Of a DNA stretch of 64,000 nt, positions 43,789-53,085 are shown piece by piece (the stretch's first letter is position 1; each line of letters begins with the position of its first letter). The position numbers and the translations under genes were made by a program. The stretch comes from DATKWD01 sp963704815 (GTDB taxonomy: Bacteria > Actinomycetota > Acidimicrobiia > Acidimicrobiales > Salinilacustritrichaceae). The notes beneath the pieces were generated by a model that searched no databases, had not been told where the DNA came from, and saw only the letters and a list, made by a program, of their open reading frames with translations. The stretch spans positions 1 through 64,000 of the forward strand of contig CAVPHU010000001.1 of NCBI GenBank assembly GCA_963704815.1, read 5' to 3'.

Positions 43789-44680
43789 GTGACGGCCTAC
43801 CGAGCCGGCATCGTCGTTGGTGAACGCCGTTCCAGCCCCTGTCGCTCGACTGGCCAGCCGGGCTGCCGGCACCACGGCCGTCGATCCCCGATCGTCGTCG
43901 GCGGCTCATCGTCGCCGCGTAATCTCCAACGGATCTACGGGCCCGAGTTGACCGGTGTCGCGCTCCAACGGAAGGTGCAGCAGACCTTCGAGAGCTACTC
44001 ACGCTATTGGATGGAGGCGTTCCGGTTGCCCTCGACCTCGGTCGACGAGCTCGACTTCGGCCTGAGCTACGAGGGATACGAGCACCTCGAGGATGCGTTG
44101 GCCGACGGCCTCGGGCCCCTCATGATCATTCCGCACCTCGGCGGGTGGGAGTGGGCGGCGTTCTGGATGACCGAGGTGATGGACGTGCCGGTGAGCGTGG
44201 TCGTCGAGAAGCTCGAACCGCCCGAGCTGTACGAGTGGTTCGTCGGGCTGCGCACGGCGATGGGCATGAACGTCATCCCACTCGGACCGAAGGCCGGCTC
44301 CGAAGTGGTCAAGGCGGTCAACCGCGGTGAGGTCATCTGCCTGCTCACCGATCGCGACATCGAGGGAACGGGAGTCGAGGTCGAGTTCTTCGGCGAGACG
44401 ACCACGATGCCCAAGGGTCCGGCCATGCTCGCCCTTCGCACCGGTGCGCCGTTGTTGCCGTGTGCCATCTACTACCGCGACGGCGGCCACCACGGAGTCG
44501 TTCGGCCCGCGGGTGCCGGCCGAGCGAACCGACGCCGGGCTCCGCGCCGATGTCGCCCGGGTGACCCAGGCGCTCGCCCACGAGCTGGAAGCGCTGATCC
44601 GGGCCGAGCCCGAACAGTGGCACCTCATGTCACCCAACTGGCCCAGCGACCACGAAGCGCTCGCCGAGGCCGGGTTGTAG
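43789..44680 (+). CDS. patA: PIM acyltransferase PatA / lipid A lauroyl acyltransferase family (frameshifted)
   Basis: An acyltransferase that adds a fatty acid to phosphatidylinositol mannosides. The body (QRIYGPELTGVALQRKVQQTFESYSRYWMEAFRL; the catalytic PHLGGWEW, an HX4E variant; LLTDRDIEGTGVEVEFFG) is intact, while the first ~50 residues and the end (ALAHELEALIRAEPEQWHLMSPNWPSD) are in other frames; breaks lie near 43830, 43900-43930 and 44512. GTG at 43789 is a probable start, with GTGs at 43784 and 43786 close by. It sits between pgsA and pimA as in mycobacteria. Confidence 0.85.
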
Positions 44681-44774
44681 CTCCTGCGACTTCACGAACG
44701 TGGGGTCCGGGAGACGCTCGACGCGGGTGAGGCGAGTACCCTCGGTAGCTTGCGGAGCGGTCGGGTCGGTTGAC

Positions 44775-45842
44775 GTGAGGATCGGCATCGTCTGTCCGTA
44801 CAGCCTCACCGTTCCGGGTGGCGTGCAGGGTCAGGTGCTCGGTCTGGCTCGGGCGCTTCGTGAGCTCGGACATCCGACCCAGGTGCTCGGACCGTGTGAC
44901 GGGCCGCCGCCCGAGGTGGGTGTGACCCCGCTCGGGAACTCGGTTCCCACCGCGGCCAATGGCTCGGTCGCGCCGCTCGCCCCCGACCCGTCCGCACAGC
45001 TGCGCACCATCCGTGCCCTCCGGGACGAGGCGTTCGACGTGCTGCACCTGCACGAACCGCTGGCGCCGGGACCGACGATGACCTCGTTGCTGTTCAAGAA
45101 CTCGCCGATGATCGGCACCTTCCATGCCGCCGGCGAGAGCGCGGCCTACAAGTACGCCAGCAAGCCGCTCCGTTGGCTGATGAACCGGCTCGATCTTCGC
45201 TGCGCCGTGTCACAGGACGCCATCAAGCTCGCACAGGGCTATCTCGGGGGCGAGTACACCCTCGTGTTCAACGGCATCGAGGTCGCCCGCCATGCCGAGG
45301 CCGAGCCCTGGCCGACCGACGGCCCCACCATCTTCTTCGTCGGCCGGCACGAGCCCCGCAAGGGCCTTGCCGTGCTGCTCGAGGCCATGCAGTCCCTGCC
45401 GGCCGACGTGCAGCTGTGGATCGGCAGCGACGGTCCCGAGACCGAACACCTCAAGGCGAAGTACGCCGACGACCCACGGTTGCACTGGCTGGGGTTCATC
45501 GCCGAGCCCGAGAAGCTCAGCCGCCTTCGCGGCGCCGACGTCCTGTGCACGCCGTCGCTCGGCGGTGAGAGCTTCGGGGTCGTCCTCCTCGAAGGGATGT
45601 CGGCTCGAACGGCGGTGGTGGCGGGCGACATCGACGGCTACCGCAACGTCGCGACGCACGGCGTCGATGCGTTGCTGGCGGCGCCCGGTGACGCCGTTGC
45701 GCTCGCCTCGGCTCTCGAGACCGTGCTCGGCGACGACACGCGCCGCGCGGAACTGGTGGAGGCGGGCATCAAGACGGCCGATCGGTATGCGATGACCAAC
45801 CTGGCCGAGCTCTACCTCGGCATGTACGAACAGATCCGCTGA
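44775..45842 (+). CDS. pimA: Phosphatidylinositol alpha-mannosyltransferase
   Basis: A 355-residue GT4 glycosyltransferase, which transfers mannose from GDP-mannose to phosphatidylinositol. Conserved parts are GIVCPYSLTVPGGVQGQV (Gly-rich acceptor loop), HLHEPLAPGPTM, GTFHAAGES, FVGRHEPRKGLAVLLEAM and the EX7E element ESFGVVLLEGM. The GTG at 44775 opens the first strand (VRIGIVCPY) and is preferred. Position after patA fixes the assignment better than sequence alone. Confidence 0.93.
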   Translation: MRIGIVCPYSLTVPGGVQGQVLGLARALRELGHPTQVLGPCDGPPPEVGVTPLGNSVPTAANGSVAPLAPDPSAQLRTIRALRDEAFDVLHLHEPLAPGPTMTSLLFKNSPMIGTFHAAGESAAYKYASKPLRWLMNRLDLRCAVSQDAIKLAQGYLGGEYTLVFNGIEVARHAEAEPWPTDGPTIFFVGRHEPRKGLAVLLEAMQSLPADVQLWIGSDGPETEHLKAKYADDPRLHWLGFIAEPEKLSRLRGADVLCTPSLGGESFGVVLLEGMSARTAVVAGDIDGYRNVATHGVDALLAAPGDAVALASALETVLGDDTRRAELVEAGIKTADRYAMTNLAELYLGMYEQIR

Positions 45843-45915
45843 AGCCCCGGGCGTGTCGTCTCCGACGGGTGGCGACCTATGCTGACCGTCCGCCGGAGTC
45901 CCGTGGAGGTCGTCG

Positions 45916-46467
45916 TTGCTGATCGCGCTGATCGTGCTCGTCATCGTGGTGCTGCTGGTCGTCGGCAGCATCGTCGTCTACAACCGGTTGGTCGCTCTCC
46001 GGAACAAGATCGAGGGTGCCTGGGCCCAGATCGACGTGCAGCTCCGGCGCCGCTACGACCTGATCCCCAACCTCGTCGAGACGGTGAAGGGCTATGCCGC
46101 CCACGAGCAGGAGACCCTCGACGCCGTGACCACGGCTCGATCCGCGGGGATGCACGCCGAGGGGCCGGCGCAGCAGGCCGATGCCGAGAACATGCTCACC
46201 GGTGCACTCAAGTCGCTCTTCGCCGTCTCGGAGGCCTACCCCGACCTGAAGGCCAACGAGAACTTCCTGCAACTCCAGGAGGAACTCACCGGAACCGAGG
46301 GCCGCATCGCCTATGCGCGGCAGTACTACAACGATGCCGTCCAGACCTACAACACCCGGATCGAGACCTTTCCGATCGTGCTCATGGCCAACGCCGCCGG
46401 GTTCGCGGCTCGTGAGTACTTCGAGGCCGCCGGCGAGAGTCGTGGCCCGGTCTCGGTGACCTTCTGA
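45916..46467 (+). CDS. lemA: LemA family protein
   Basis: A 183-residue protein with one N-terminal membrane helix (LIALIVLVIVVLLVVGSIVVYN) and the LemA four-helix domain (KIEGAWAQIDVQLRRRYDLIPNLVETVKGYA; YPDLKANENFLQLQEELTGTEGRIAYARQYYNDAV; ETFPIVLMANAAGF). The TTG start is supported by GGAGG six bases upstream (45905-45909). LemA proteins are often encoded beside M48 peptidases, as here with two bases between genes. Their role is not settled. Confidence 0.92.
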   Translation: MLIALIVLVIVVLLVVGSIVVYNRLVALRNKIEGAWAQIDVQLRRRYDLIPNLVETVKGYAAHEQETLDAVTTARSAGMHAEGPAQQADAENMLTGALKSLFAVSEAYPDLKANENFLQLQEELTGTEGRIAYARQYYNDAVQTYNTRIETFPIVLMANAAGFAAREYFEAAGESRGPVSVTF

Positions 46468-46468
46468 C

Positions 46469-47323
46469 ATGTCGCCCGCCACCCGAGCCGACGCCAACAG
46501 CCGCAGCATCCGACTCGCCACCTTGTTCGGCGCCGGGATCTTCGTCATCGTCGTCGTCGTGTTCGCCCTCCTCGGCCTGTGGCTCGTCGGGGTCGTCGTC
46601 GGCCTGATCGACGCCGTGTTGGGCGCGTGGTTGGCCTTCACCCGATCCACGAGTCTGGTGCTCGGCACGATGGGTGCGACCGCCATCGAGCCGGCCGATC
46701 ATCCCCGGCTGGCGAGCCTCGTCGACGGGTTGAGCATCGTCTCCGGGGTGCACCGTCCCCGCCTGTACGTGCTCGACACCGCGGCCCCGAACGTCGTGGT
46801 CGTCGGTCACGATGTCGACTCGGCCTCGCTGGTGGTCACCGCGGGCCTCCTCGAAGCGCTGAACCGTGTGGAGCTCGAAGGGGTGCTGGCTCACGCCATG
46901 AGCCGGCTCGACACCGGCGAGGCCCAGGTCACCACCGTCGCCGCCGGGACGATCGGGCTCCCGATCCTGCTCGCCGAGCGGTGGCGGCGATCCGAAGGCC
47001 CGATGCGGCTGCTCGGTCTGGTGATGACCCCGCTGGCGCTCGCGGTCGCTCCGCTCGTCGGAAAGGTGATCGAACACGACCTCGAGACCCGGGCCGACCT
47101 GTCCGGGATCTCCCTCACCCGTTTCCCGCCAGGCTTGGCGGCCGCCCTCGACAACCTCAGCGAGGCAGACCCGTCCATTCCGTCGTCTCCGTCACCCGTG
47201 GCGGCGCTGCACCTGCTCCCGCCGTACGCATCGCCCGACGACCGTCCGCTGCCCGGAGTGGTGCGCCATCTGCCCGCTCACCGGCCGGTTTCCGAGCGGG
47301 TCGAACTCCTGCGCGAACTCTGA
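46469..47323 (+). CDS. HtpX-like M48 family protein with degenerate zinc motif
   Basis: A 284-residue membrane protein with two N-terminal helices and the M48 layout, including PRLYVLDTAAPNVVVVG (the N/ASG strand) and the third-ligand region LETRADLSGISLTRFPPGLAAAL. The metal motif, normally HExxH in LEGVLAHELSH, reads LEGVLAHAMSRLD: Glu becomes Ala and the second His becomes Arg. Catalysis by the usual zinc mechanism is therefore not expected. It is co-transcribed with LemA. It could act as a scaffold, a pseudoprotease regulator, or a decayed enzyme. Confidence 0.82.
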   Translation: MSPATRADANSRSIRLATLFGAGIFVIVVVVFALLGLWLVGVVVGLIDAVLGAWLAFTRSTSLVLGTMGATAIEPADHPRLASLVDGLSIVSGVHRPRLYVLDTAAPNVVVVGHDVDSASLVVTAGLLEALNRVELEGVLAHAMSRLDTGEAQVTTVAAGTIGLPILLAERWRRSEGPMRLLGLVMTPLALAVAPLVGKVIEHDLETRADLSGISLTRFPPGLAAALDNLSEADPSIPSSPSPVAALHLLPPYASPDDRPLPGVVRHLPAHRPVSERVELLREL

Positions 47324-47374
47324 GCATCGAATCGGCTGGCCGCTCAGCGGCTCGGCAGCCGTAGGATCGGGGCC

Positions 47375-48274
47375 ATGGCCGATTCGAACCTCACGAGCCA
47401 CGAGACCGGCACCTACCGCGTCAAGCGTGGTCTCGCTGAAATGCTGGCTGGTGGCGTCATCATGGACGTCGTCGACCCCGAGCAGGCGAAGATCGCCGAG
47501 GACGCCGGAGCCACTGCGGTGATGGCGCTCGAGCGCGTGCCGTCCGACATCCGCCGCGACGGTGGGGTGGCACGGATGAGCGACCCCGAGATGATCGAGG
47601 GGATCAAGAACGCCGTGACCATCCCGGTCATGGCCAAGGCCCGCATCGGGCACTTCGCCGAAGCCCAGATCCTGCAGGCGCTCGGCGTCGACTACGTCGA
47701 CGAGTCCGAGGTCCTCACTCCCGCCGACGAGGCCCATCACATCGACAAGTGGGCGTTCACCGTGCCCTTCGTGTGTGGTGCGACGAACCTCGGCGAGGCG
47801 CTCCGCCGCATCTCCGAGGGTGCGTGCATGATTCGCTCGAAGGGCGAGGCCGGCACGGGCAACATCGTGGAGGCCGTCCGTCACGTGCGGTCGATTCTCG
47901 GTGACATCCGCAAGATCACGCAGGCCGACTCGGCCGAGCAGTACGACTGGGCCAAGCGGCTCCAGGCACCGGTCGGCCTGGTCCAGGAACTCGCGGAGAC
48001 GGGCAAGCTTCCTGTCCCGATGTTCTGCGCCGGCGGCATCGCCACTCCCGCTGACGCGTCGCTCGTCATGCAACTCGGCGCCGAGGCCGTGTTCGTCGGA
48101 TCCGGCATCTTCAAGAGCGACAACCCGGCCGTCATGGCCAAGGCCGTGGTCGAGGCCACCTTGCACTACCGCGATCCCGAGATGCTGGCCAAGGTCAGCC
48201 GCGGGCTCGGCGAGGCGATGCCCGGACTCGAGATCGATTCGCTCGAGACCAAGCTGGCCGATCGCGGCTGGTGA
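47375..48274 (+). CDS. pdxS: Pyridoxal 5'-phosphate synthase, synthase subunit
   Basis: A 299-residue (beta/alpha)8 enzyme that builds PLP from ribose 5-phosphate, glyceraldehyde 3-phosphate and ammonia. Conserved segments are VKRGLAEMLAGGVIMDVV, ALERVPSDIRRDGGVARMSDP, the catalytic-lysine stretch IPVMAKARIGHF, DYVDESEVLTPADE and MIRSKGEAGTGN. Full length and unbroken. It overlaps pdxT by four bases (GTGA), so both subunits are made in step. Confidence 0.97.
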   Translation: MADSNLTSHETGTYRVKRGLAEMLAGGVIMDVVDPEQAKIAEDAGATAVMALERVPSDIRRDGGVARMSDPEMIEGIKNAVTIPVMAKARIGHFAEAQILQALGVDYVDESEVLTPADEAHHIDKWAFTVPFVCGATNLGEALRRISEGACMIRSKGEAGTGNIVEAVRHVRSILGDIRKITQADSAEQYDWAKRLQAPVGLVQELAETGKLPVPMFCAGGIATPADASLVMQLGAEAVFVGSGIFKSDNPAVMAKAVVEATLHYRDPEMLAKVSRGLGEAMPGLEIDSLETKLADRGW

Positions 48275-48837
48275 AGGTCGGGGTCCTCGCTCTCCAAGGC
48301 GCGGTCCGACGTCACGTCGAGGCGATCGATGACTGTGGCGCCACGGCCGTCGAGGTCCGCTCGCCGTCCGATCTGGCCGATGTCGACCGGCTGATCCTGC
48401 CCGGCGGCGAGTCGACGACGATGTCGATGCTGCTCGACCGAACCGGGCTTCGTGAGCCCATCGGCGCTCGACTCGCCGATGGCATGCCCGCATTCGGAAC
48501 CTGTGCCGGCATGATCCTTCTCGCCTCCGAGGTGCTCGACGGCCGCCCCGACCAGCAGAGTTTCGGGGTGATCGACCTCGTCGTCCGTCGCAACGGCTAC
48601 GGCCGACAGGTCGACAGCTTCGAGACGATGCTCGACGTCGACGGTCTCGACGCCCCGTTCCCGGCCTCGTTCATCCGGGCGCCGGTGGTCACGGCGGTCG
48701 GTGACGGCGTCACCTCGCTCGCACACGTCGACGAGTTCCCCGTACTGTGCCGGACAGAACGCGTGCTCGTTGCGTCGTTCCACCCCGAGCTGTCGGGAGA
48801 CCGACGGCTCCACTCGTACTTTCTCGAGGAGCTCTGA
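48271..48837 (+). CDS. pdxT: Pyridoxal 5'-phosphate synthase, glutaminase subunit
   Basis: A 188-residue class I glutaminase that feeds ammonia to PdxS. The nucleophile is in FGTCAGMILLA (Cys about 75), with LPGGESTTMSMLL upstream and the His/Glu pair in ASFHPELSGD near the C-terminus. GTG start, coupled to pdxS. Intact. Confidence 0.96.
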   Translation: MKVGVLALQGAVRRHVEAIDDCGATAVEVRSPSDLADVDRLILPGGESTTMSMLLDRTGLREPIGARLADGMPAFGTCAGMILLASEVLDGRPDQQSFGVIDLVVRRNGYGRQVDSFETMLDVDGLDAPFPASFIRAPVVTAVGDGVTSLAHVDEFPVLCRTERVLVASFHPELSGDRRLHSYFLEEL

Positions 48838-48844
48838 TCCAGCG

Positions 48845-49594
48845 ATGTCCGGTCACTCGAAATGGGCGACGATCAAGCACAAGAAGGGCGCGGCCGACAA
48901 GGCGCGGGGCAAGCTCTTCGCCAAGCTGATCCGGCAGGTCGAGGTGGCGGCCCGTGAGGGCGGGGGAGACCCCGACATGAACCCGTCCCTGCGCACGATG
49001 TTCCAGAAGGCACGCGACAACTCGGTGCCGCTCGACACCATCGAACGTGCCATCAAGCGAGGCACCGGCGAGCTCGAGGGCGTCAGCTACGAACAGATCA
49101 CCTACGAGGGCTACGGCCCCAACGGGGTCGCGCTGCTCGTCGAGGTCCTCACCGACAATCGCAACCGCACGGGCTCGGAGCTGAAGTCCATCTTCACGAA
49201 GTTCGGCGGTTCGTTGGCCGAGCCCGGCGCCGTGGCGTGGCAGTTCACGCGACGGGGCCTGATCATGGTCCCGGGCTCGGTGACCGAAGACGACCTGATG
49301 CTCGCCGCGCTCGATGCCGGCGCCGACGACATCATCGCCGACGACGGGGCATGGCAGGTCCTCACCGATCCCTCCGACCTTCCCGATGTCCGTACCGCGC
49401 TCGAGGCGGCCGGCATCGCGTTCGACTCCGCCGATGTCACGATGCTCGCCGAGAACACGGTGCCGATCACCGAGCCCGACAAGGCCAGGACGGTGCTCGG
49501 CCTCATCGACCTGCTCGACGACCAGGACGACGTCCAGAACGTCTACGCGAACTTCGACGCCAGCACCGAGGTGCTCGAGGCGGTCGGTGGCTGA
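48845..49594 (+). CDS. yebC: YebC/PmpR family regulatory or translation-associated protein
   Basis: A 249-residue protein beginning SGHSKWATIKHKKGAADKARGKLFAKLIRQ, the family hallmark; also YEGYGPNGVALLVEVLTDNRNRT and FTKFGGSLAEPGAVAWQFTRRG. YebC proteins have been described as transcription regulators and as factors helping ribosomes through difficult stretches. It lies between pdxT (seven bases) and a peroxiredoxin gene (one-base overlap), upstream of the ruv genes as in other actinobacteria, though here separated from them by about 4 kb. Confidence 0.96.
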   Translation: MSGHSKWATIKHKKGAADKARGKLFAKLIRQVEVAAREGGGDPDMNPSLRTMFQKARDNSVPLDTIERAIKRGTGELEGVSYEQITYEGYGPNGVALLVEVLTDNRNRTGSELKSIFTKFGGSLAEPGAVAWQFTRRGLIMVPGSVTEDDLMLAALDAGADDIIADDGAWQVLTDPSDLPDVRTALEAAGIAFDSADVTMLAENTVPITEPDKARTVLGLIDLLDDQDDVQNVYANFDASTEVLEAVGG

Positions 49595-50064
49595 TGATCG
49601 GAGTCGGAGAGACCGCACCTGACTTCTCGGTCGAGGGGACCGACGGAAGCGCCGAGGGCCGGCGGACCTACTCGCTCTCGGAGTACGTCGGGAAGCCGGT
49701 GGTGCTGGTCTTCTATCCCGGCGACAACACGCCGGTGTGCACCCGTCAGCTCAACACCTACACCGACGACATCGAGGAGTTCCGCGAGGTCGGTGCGCAG
49801 GTGCTGGCCATCTCGCCTCAGGACGTCGACAGCCACGACCGCTTCGCCGAGAAGCAGGGCGGATTCGGCTTCCCTCTGCTCTCGGACCCCGACAAGGTCG
49901 TGGGCGAGGCCTACGGCATCCTCGGACCGATCGGCTTCTACCGTCGTTCGGCGTTCGTGGTCTCCCCCGAGGGGATCATCGCGTACGCCCATCGGGCCAT
50001 CGCCGGGCTCACGTTCCGGCCGACCGAAGAACTCGTCGCCGCGATCAACGCATCCGTCGACTGA
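49594..50064 (+). CDS. Bcp/AhpC-type peroxiredoxin, 1-Cys
   Basis: A 156-residue thiol peroxidase with the thioredoxin-fold start (GETAPDFSVEGTDG), VVLVFYPGDNTPVCTRQLN carrying the peroxidatic Cys (about residue 49), and PLLSDPDKVVGEAYGI. It is the only cysteine in the protein, so regeneration must use an external thiol such as mycothiol or thioredoxin. ATG overlaps the yebC stop (TGATG). Confidence 0.92.
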   Translation: MIGVGETAPDFSVEGTDGSAEGRRTYSLSEYVGKPVVLVFYPGDNTPVCTRQLNTYTDDIEEFREVGAQVLAISPQDVDSHDRFAEKQGGFGFPLLSDPDKVVGEAYGILGPIGFYRRSAFVVSPEGIIAYAHRAIAGLTFRPTEELVAAINASVD

Positions 50065-51063
50065 TCAGTTGCGGTCGGCGCCGTCGCGCATCGATCCGGT
50101 CGTCGAGCCGGCATCGAGGCGGTAGGCGAAGCACGTGAAGGTCCGTTCGTCGAGCCGTTCCCACTGTTGATCGAGCGGAACCAGCACGACGTAGTCGTGG
50201 TCGTCGAATCCGCCTTCGATGAAGGCCAGGAACGAGTCGAAGCAGGCCTCGCCGCCCGCGAAGAAGAGCTCTTGGCCGCTCGGCGCCCGAGAGCCCGACG
50301 GCGCGTCGAACTCGCCGACCTGGAAGACCTCGGCGTTGTGAGGATCTCGGCAGTCCACCGGGCGGGGGAAGACCGTCTGGGTCTCGACCGTCGTCCCGCC
50401 GAGGAACGCATCGGGCAAGTTGGCGCAGTCGCCGATGGCGAAGTTCCCGAGCCCGTCCGGCTGACCCTGGGTCTGCCCGAGGCGGTCGTAGTCGGGGACG
50501 TCGAGCACCGGGGCGTCGACGAACCCGGGTTCCGGGCCGAGTTCGCCCGAGTCCGAGCCGGGGCTGTCGCCGAAGCTGAAGGAGTCGGTCGACGGTTCGT
50601 CGTCGGTCGGGCCGAGCAACGCGCCGAGCAGTGCCAGGAAGCCGAGCGCGGCGACACACACTCCGCCGATGATCCATCCGGTGCGGGTCTTCGACGCGCC
50701 TGGCGCCTCCGGGTAGCCGCCGTAGGGGGTTGGTGCGATCGCCCACGGCGCGACCGGTGGTCGGGGTGGTGCGGACGGCCCGAAGGCGGAGGGCGGCCCG
50801 GGTGCGGTCCCGGGACCGCCGGGTGCCAGCCAGGTGGGCGGCATCGGCCGGCCCGCGGGAGGTCCACCGAAGGAGTCCGGTGGCGGTGGCGCTGGTGGCG
50901 GTTGGATGGTGTGCCACACCAGTTCGACCTCTTGCCGGTTGAGCGGGGTCGATTCGCTCCAGACGAGGATCTGGCGCTTCCGGCATGCCTCGAGCACCTC
51001 GTCGGGCGACACACCGAGTTGCTGGGCGAGCGTGCCCACCGTCGTCTCGGGGAGAGGGTGCAT
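50065..51063 (-). CDS. Septum-formation-like single-pass membrane protein
   Basis: A 332-residue protein: an N-terminal ~50-residue helical motif resembling the IF2_N type (TVGTLAQQLGVSPDEVLEACRKRQI), a Pro/Gly-rich linker, one membrane helix (GWIIGGVCVAALGFLALLGALL, about 133-154) and an extracytoplasmic domain with cysteines (IGDCANLPDAF, PVDCRDPHNAEVFQV, EACFDSFLAF, FTCFAYRL). The CxxPHxxEVF-like part matches the septum-formation family. Convergent with the peroxiredoxin (stops adjacent). Confidence 0.72.
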   Translation of the reverse strand: MHPLPETTVGTLAQQLGVSPDEVLEACRKRQILVWSESTPLNRQEVELVWHTIQPPPAPPPPDSFGGPPAGRPMPPTWLAPGGPGTAPGPPSAFGPSAPPRPPVAPWAIAPTPYGGYPEAPGASKTRTGWIIGGVCVAALGFLALLGALLGPTDDEPSTDSFSFGDSPGSDSGELGPEPGFVDAPVLDVPDYDRLGQTQGQPDGLGNFAIGDCANLPDAFLGGTTVETQTVFPRPVDCRDPHNAEVFQVGEFDAPSGSRAPSGQELFFAGGEACFDSFLAFIEGGFDDHDYVVLVPLDQQWERLDERTFTCFAYRLDAGSTTGSMRDGADRN

Positions 51064-51078
51064 GATCAGCTCACGACG

Positions 51079-51951
51079 TCACTGTTCGTCGGCGACGCCG
51101 AGCAGGCGGCCCCGGCTCACCGAGCGCATGCCGCGGGTCAGGCCGATGGCCGCGGCGATCCAGGCGACCCCGCCGATGATCCACGTGACCGACTCGGCCC
51201 CGAACAACGCGCCCGTCGACTGGCTGTACGCAACCATGATCAGTGGCAGGCTCACCAGCCCCGAGGCCTGCTGGGCCGCGGCGGTGGACTTCACCCGAGC
51301 CGAGAGTCGCAGCACCAGCGACAGCGTGAGCGCCAGGAACGGCGGCACGACCCAGAACATCAGGATCCACCATGGGCGAGTCGGGAAGAACCAGCCGCCC
51401 ACCTCGGGGCCGACGATGGGTTGACGACGAGCGAGTAGACGCCGAAGCCGACGATGGTGGTGGCGTAGCCGGGGAGGAGGCTGGCGATCAGCTTGCCGAG
51501 GTAGATCTCGTGGGTGCCTGCGGGCGAGTGGGCCAGGAACTCTCCCGTGCCCTTCTCCCGTTCGCCGACGATGGTGGCTGCGCCGACGGCGGTCGAGATG
51601 GTGAGGGGGACGACGACGGCCACCGGAGCGAACAGGTACACGGCGAGCGCGTAACGCCGCACGCCCTTGTTCGCTGTCGCCCTGGATCTTGTCCTGGGCT
51701 TCGGTGGGAAGGATCTCGAGGGCGCCGCTGATCTGCTCGACGACGGTGATGTCGCCGATGCGAGTGATGCTGAACAGCAGGACCGTGGGGATGAACAGGA
51801 AGAAGATCCCGCCGAGGATCATCATCGGGCCCCAGAAGTCGCGAGCCTGGATGAGCTGCTTGAGGTCGGTGCGGGCGACGGTCATGAGCCGGCCCCAGTC
51901 GAGGCCCCGATCGCGGGACCGACGGGTCGCCGGAGTGGTGAGGGTCGTCAT
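51079..51951 (-). CDS. ABC transporter permease, ABC-2/NatB type (two frameshifts)
   Basis: About 290 residues with six or so membrane helices: DFWGPMMILGGIFFLFIPTVLLFSI at the start, then in a second frame YALAVYLFAPVAVVVPLTISTAVGAATIVGEREKGTGEFLAHSP (the ERE-G coupling motif of NatB-type exporters), then back to the first frame for VGGWFFPTRPWWILMFWVVPPFLAL. Breaks lie near 51665 and 51415 and cancel. It forms an exporter with the upstream ATPase; their genes probably overlap (ATGA). Confidence 0.82.
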   Translation of the reverse strand: MTTLTTPATRRSRDRGLDWGRLMTVARTDLKQLIQARDFWGPMMILGGIFFLFIPTVLLFSITRIGDITVVEQISGALEILPTEAQDKIQGDSEQGRAALRARRVPVRSGGRRRPPHHLDRRRRSHHRRRTGEGHGRVPGPLARRHPRDLPRQADRQPPPRLRHHHRRLRRLLARRQPIVGPEVGGWFFPTRPWWILMFWVVPPFLALTLSLVLRLSARVKSTAAAQQASGLVSLPLIMVAYSQSTGALFGAESVTWIIGGVAWIAAAIGLTRGMRSVSRGRLLGVADEQ

Positions 51952-52981
51952 GAGGGTCGCCCCCGGAGTGCGTTCCCGACTCGACCTCGCCCACCCGGTT
52001 CGGGCGTCCGAGCTTGCGGACGGCGAAGTAGAGGTCCTCGAGGTTCGGTCGGTGCGGCTCGACTCGGGTCAGTCGAACGCCCTGGGCGGCGAGCGCGAGG
52101 ACGAGGTCGGGGATGCGGCCCTCGTCGTCGAGCTGCAACTCGATGCTGCCGTCCTTCTGGATGGCGAAGGTCATCACGCCGTCGAGGTCACGGAGAGGCT
52201 CGAGGTCGGCCCGATTCTCGGCGTCGAGCCGGACCACGGCGCCGGGCCAGAACTGCTGCGTGAGATCGTCGTGGCGTGCCGGAGATGAGATCGGTGCCGT
52301 GATCGAGCACGACCACCTGGTCGGCCAGGCCCTCGGCCTCCAGCAGCAGGTGGGTGCACATCAGCACGGTGTTGCCGTCGGCGGTCATCTCGCGGATGAG
52401 CTCGAGCACGGCATGGGACGACTCGGGATCGAGGCCCGAGGTCGGTTCGTCGTAGAGCAGCGAGCTCGGGTTCGTGGAGGACGCTTCGGGCGAGCGCCAG
52501 CCGGGTCTTCATACCGGTCGAGTAGCCGCCGACCTGTTGCGCCGAGCGCGTCGGTGATGCCGAAGCGCTCGGACGCGTGGTCGATCCGAGCCGCGGCTCG
52601 CTCGCCCCGGCCGAGCCCGTAGAGCTCGGCGGCGTAGGCGAGGTTGTCGCGGCCGGACAGGCGGTCGTAGAGCGAGGGTTTGGCCGAGACGACGCCGCAC
52701 CGGTTGCGGACCTCCTGGCCGTCGACGTCGGGGTCGAGGCCGAACACCGACACCGAGCCGGCGTCGGGTCCGAGCGCGCCGGTGATCATGCGGATCGCCG
52801 TGGTCTTGCCCGCGCCGTTGGGGCCGAGCAGCACGGTGATCTTCTGGTGGGGGACCTCGAGGTCGAGGTCGGTCAACGCCGCGTTGTCGCCGAAGCTCCG
52901 GTGCAGCCCGCTCAGACGCACGACCGGCGGGACGGCCTCGGGCTCGAGGGGCGCCATCGGCTCAGCAGTCATCATCGCCAC
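51948..52981 (-). CDS. ABC exporter ATP-binding protein (several frameshifts)
   Basis: Walker A (VLLGPNGAGKTTAIRMI) and Q-loop (CGVVSAKPSLYDRLSGRDNLAYAAELYGL) are in the first frame. The signature region (YSTGMKTRLALARSVLHEP), Walker B with D-loop (YDEPTSGLDPESS) and H-loop (NTVLMCTHLLLEAEGLADQVVVLDHG) follow in other frames, and a C-terminal DUF4162-like tail (GAVVRLDAENRADLEPLRDL to VEPHRPNLEDLYFAVRKLG) in another. At least four changes lie between 51960 and 52560. Export substrate unknown; the pairing resembles sodium- or drug-exporting Nat-type systems. Confidence 0.83.
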
Positions 52982-53085
52982 GGGTCCCCATCGGCAGGTC
53001 GACGCCGTGACTTGAACACCACACGTGGGCCAGTTTCTCGGATTCCGGGGCGAGTGCGGCGCCGAGCGTGGGCGAGACTCGAACG

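Noticed and set aside
46469..47323. Frameshift as the cause of the missing HExxH in the M48-like protein
   Set aside because: The frame is continuous with family-like sequence on both sides of the motif, so the substitutions are not an indel effect.
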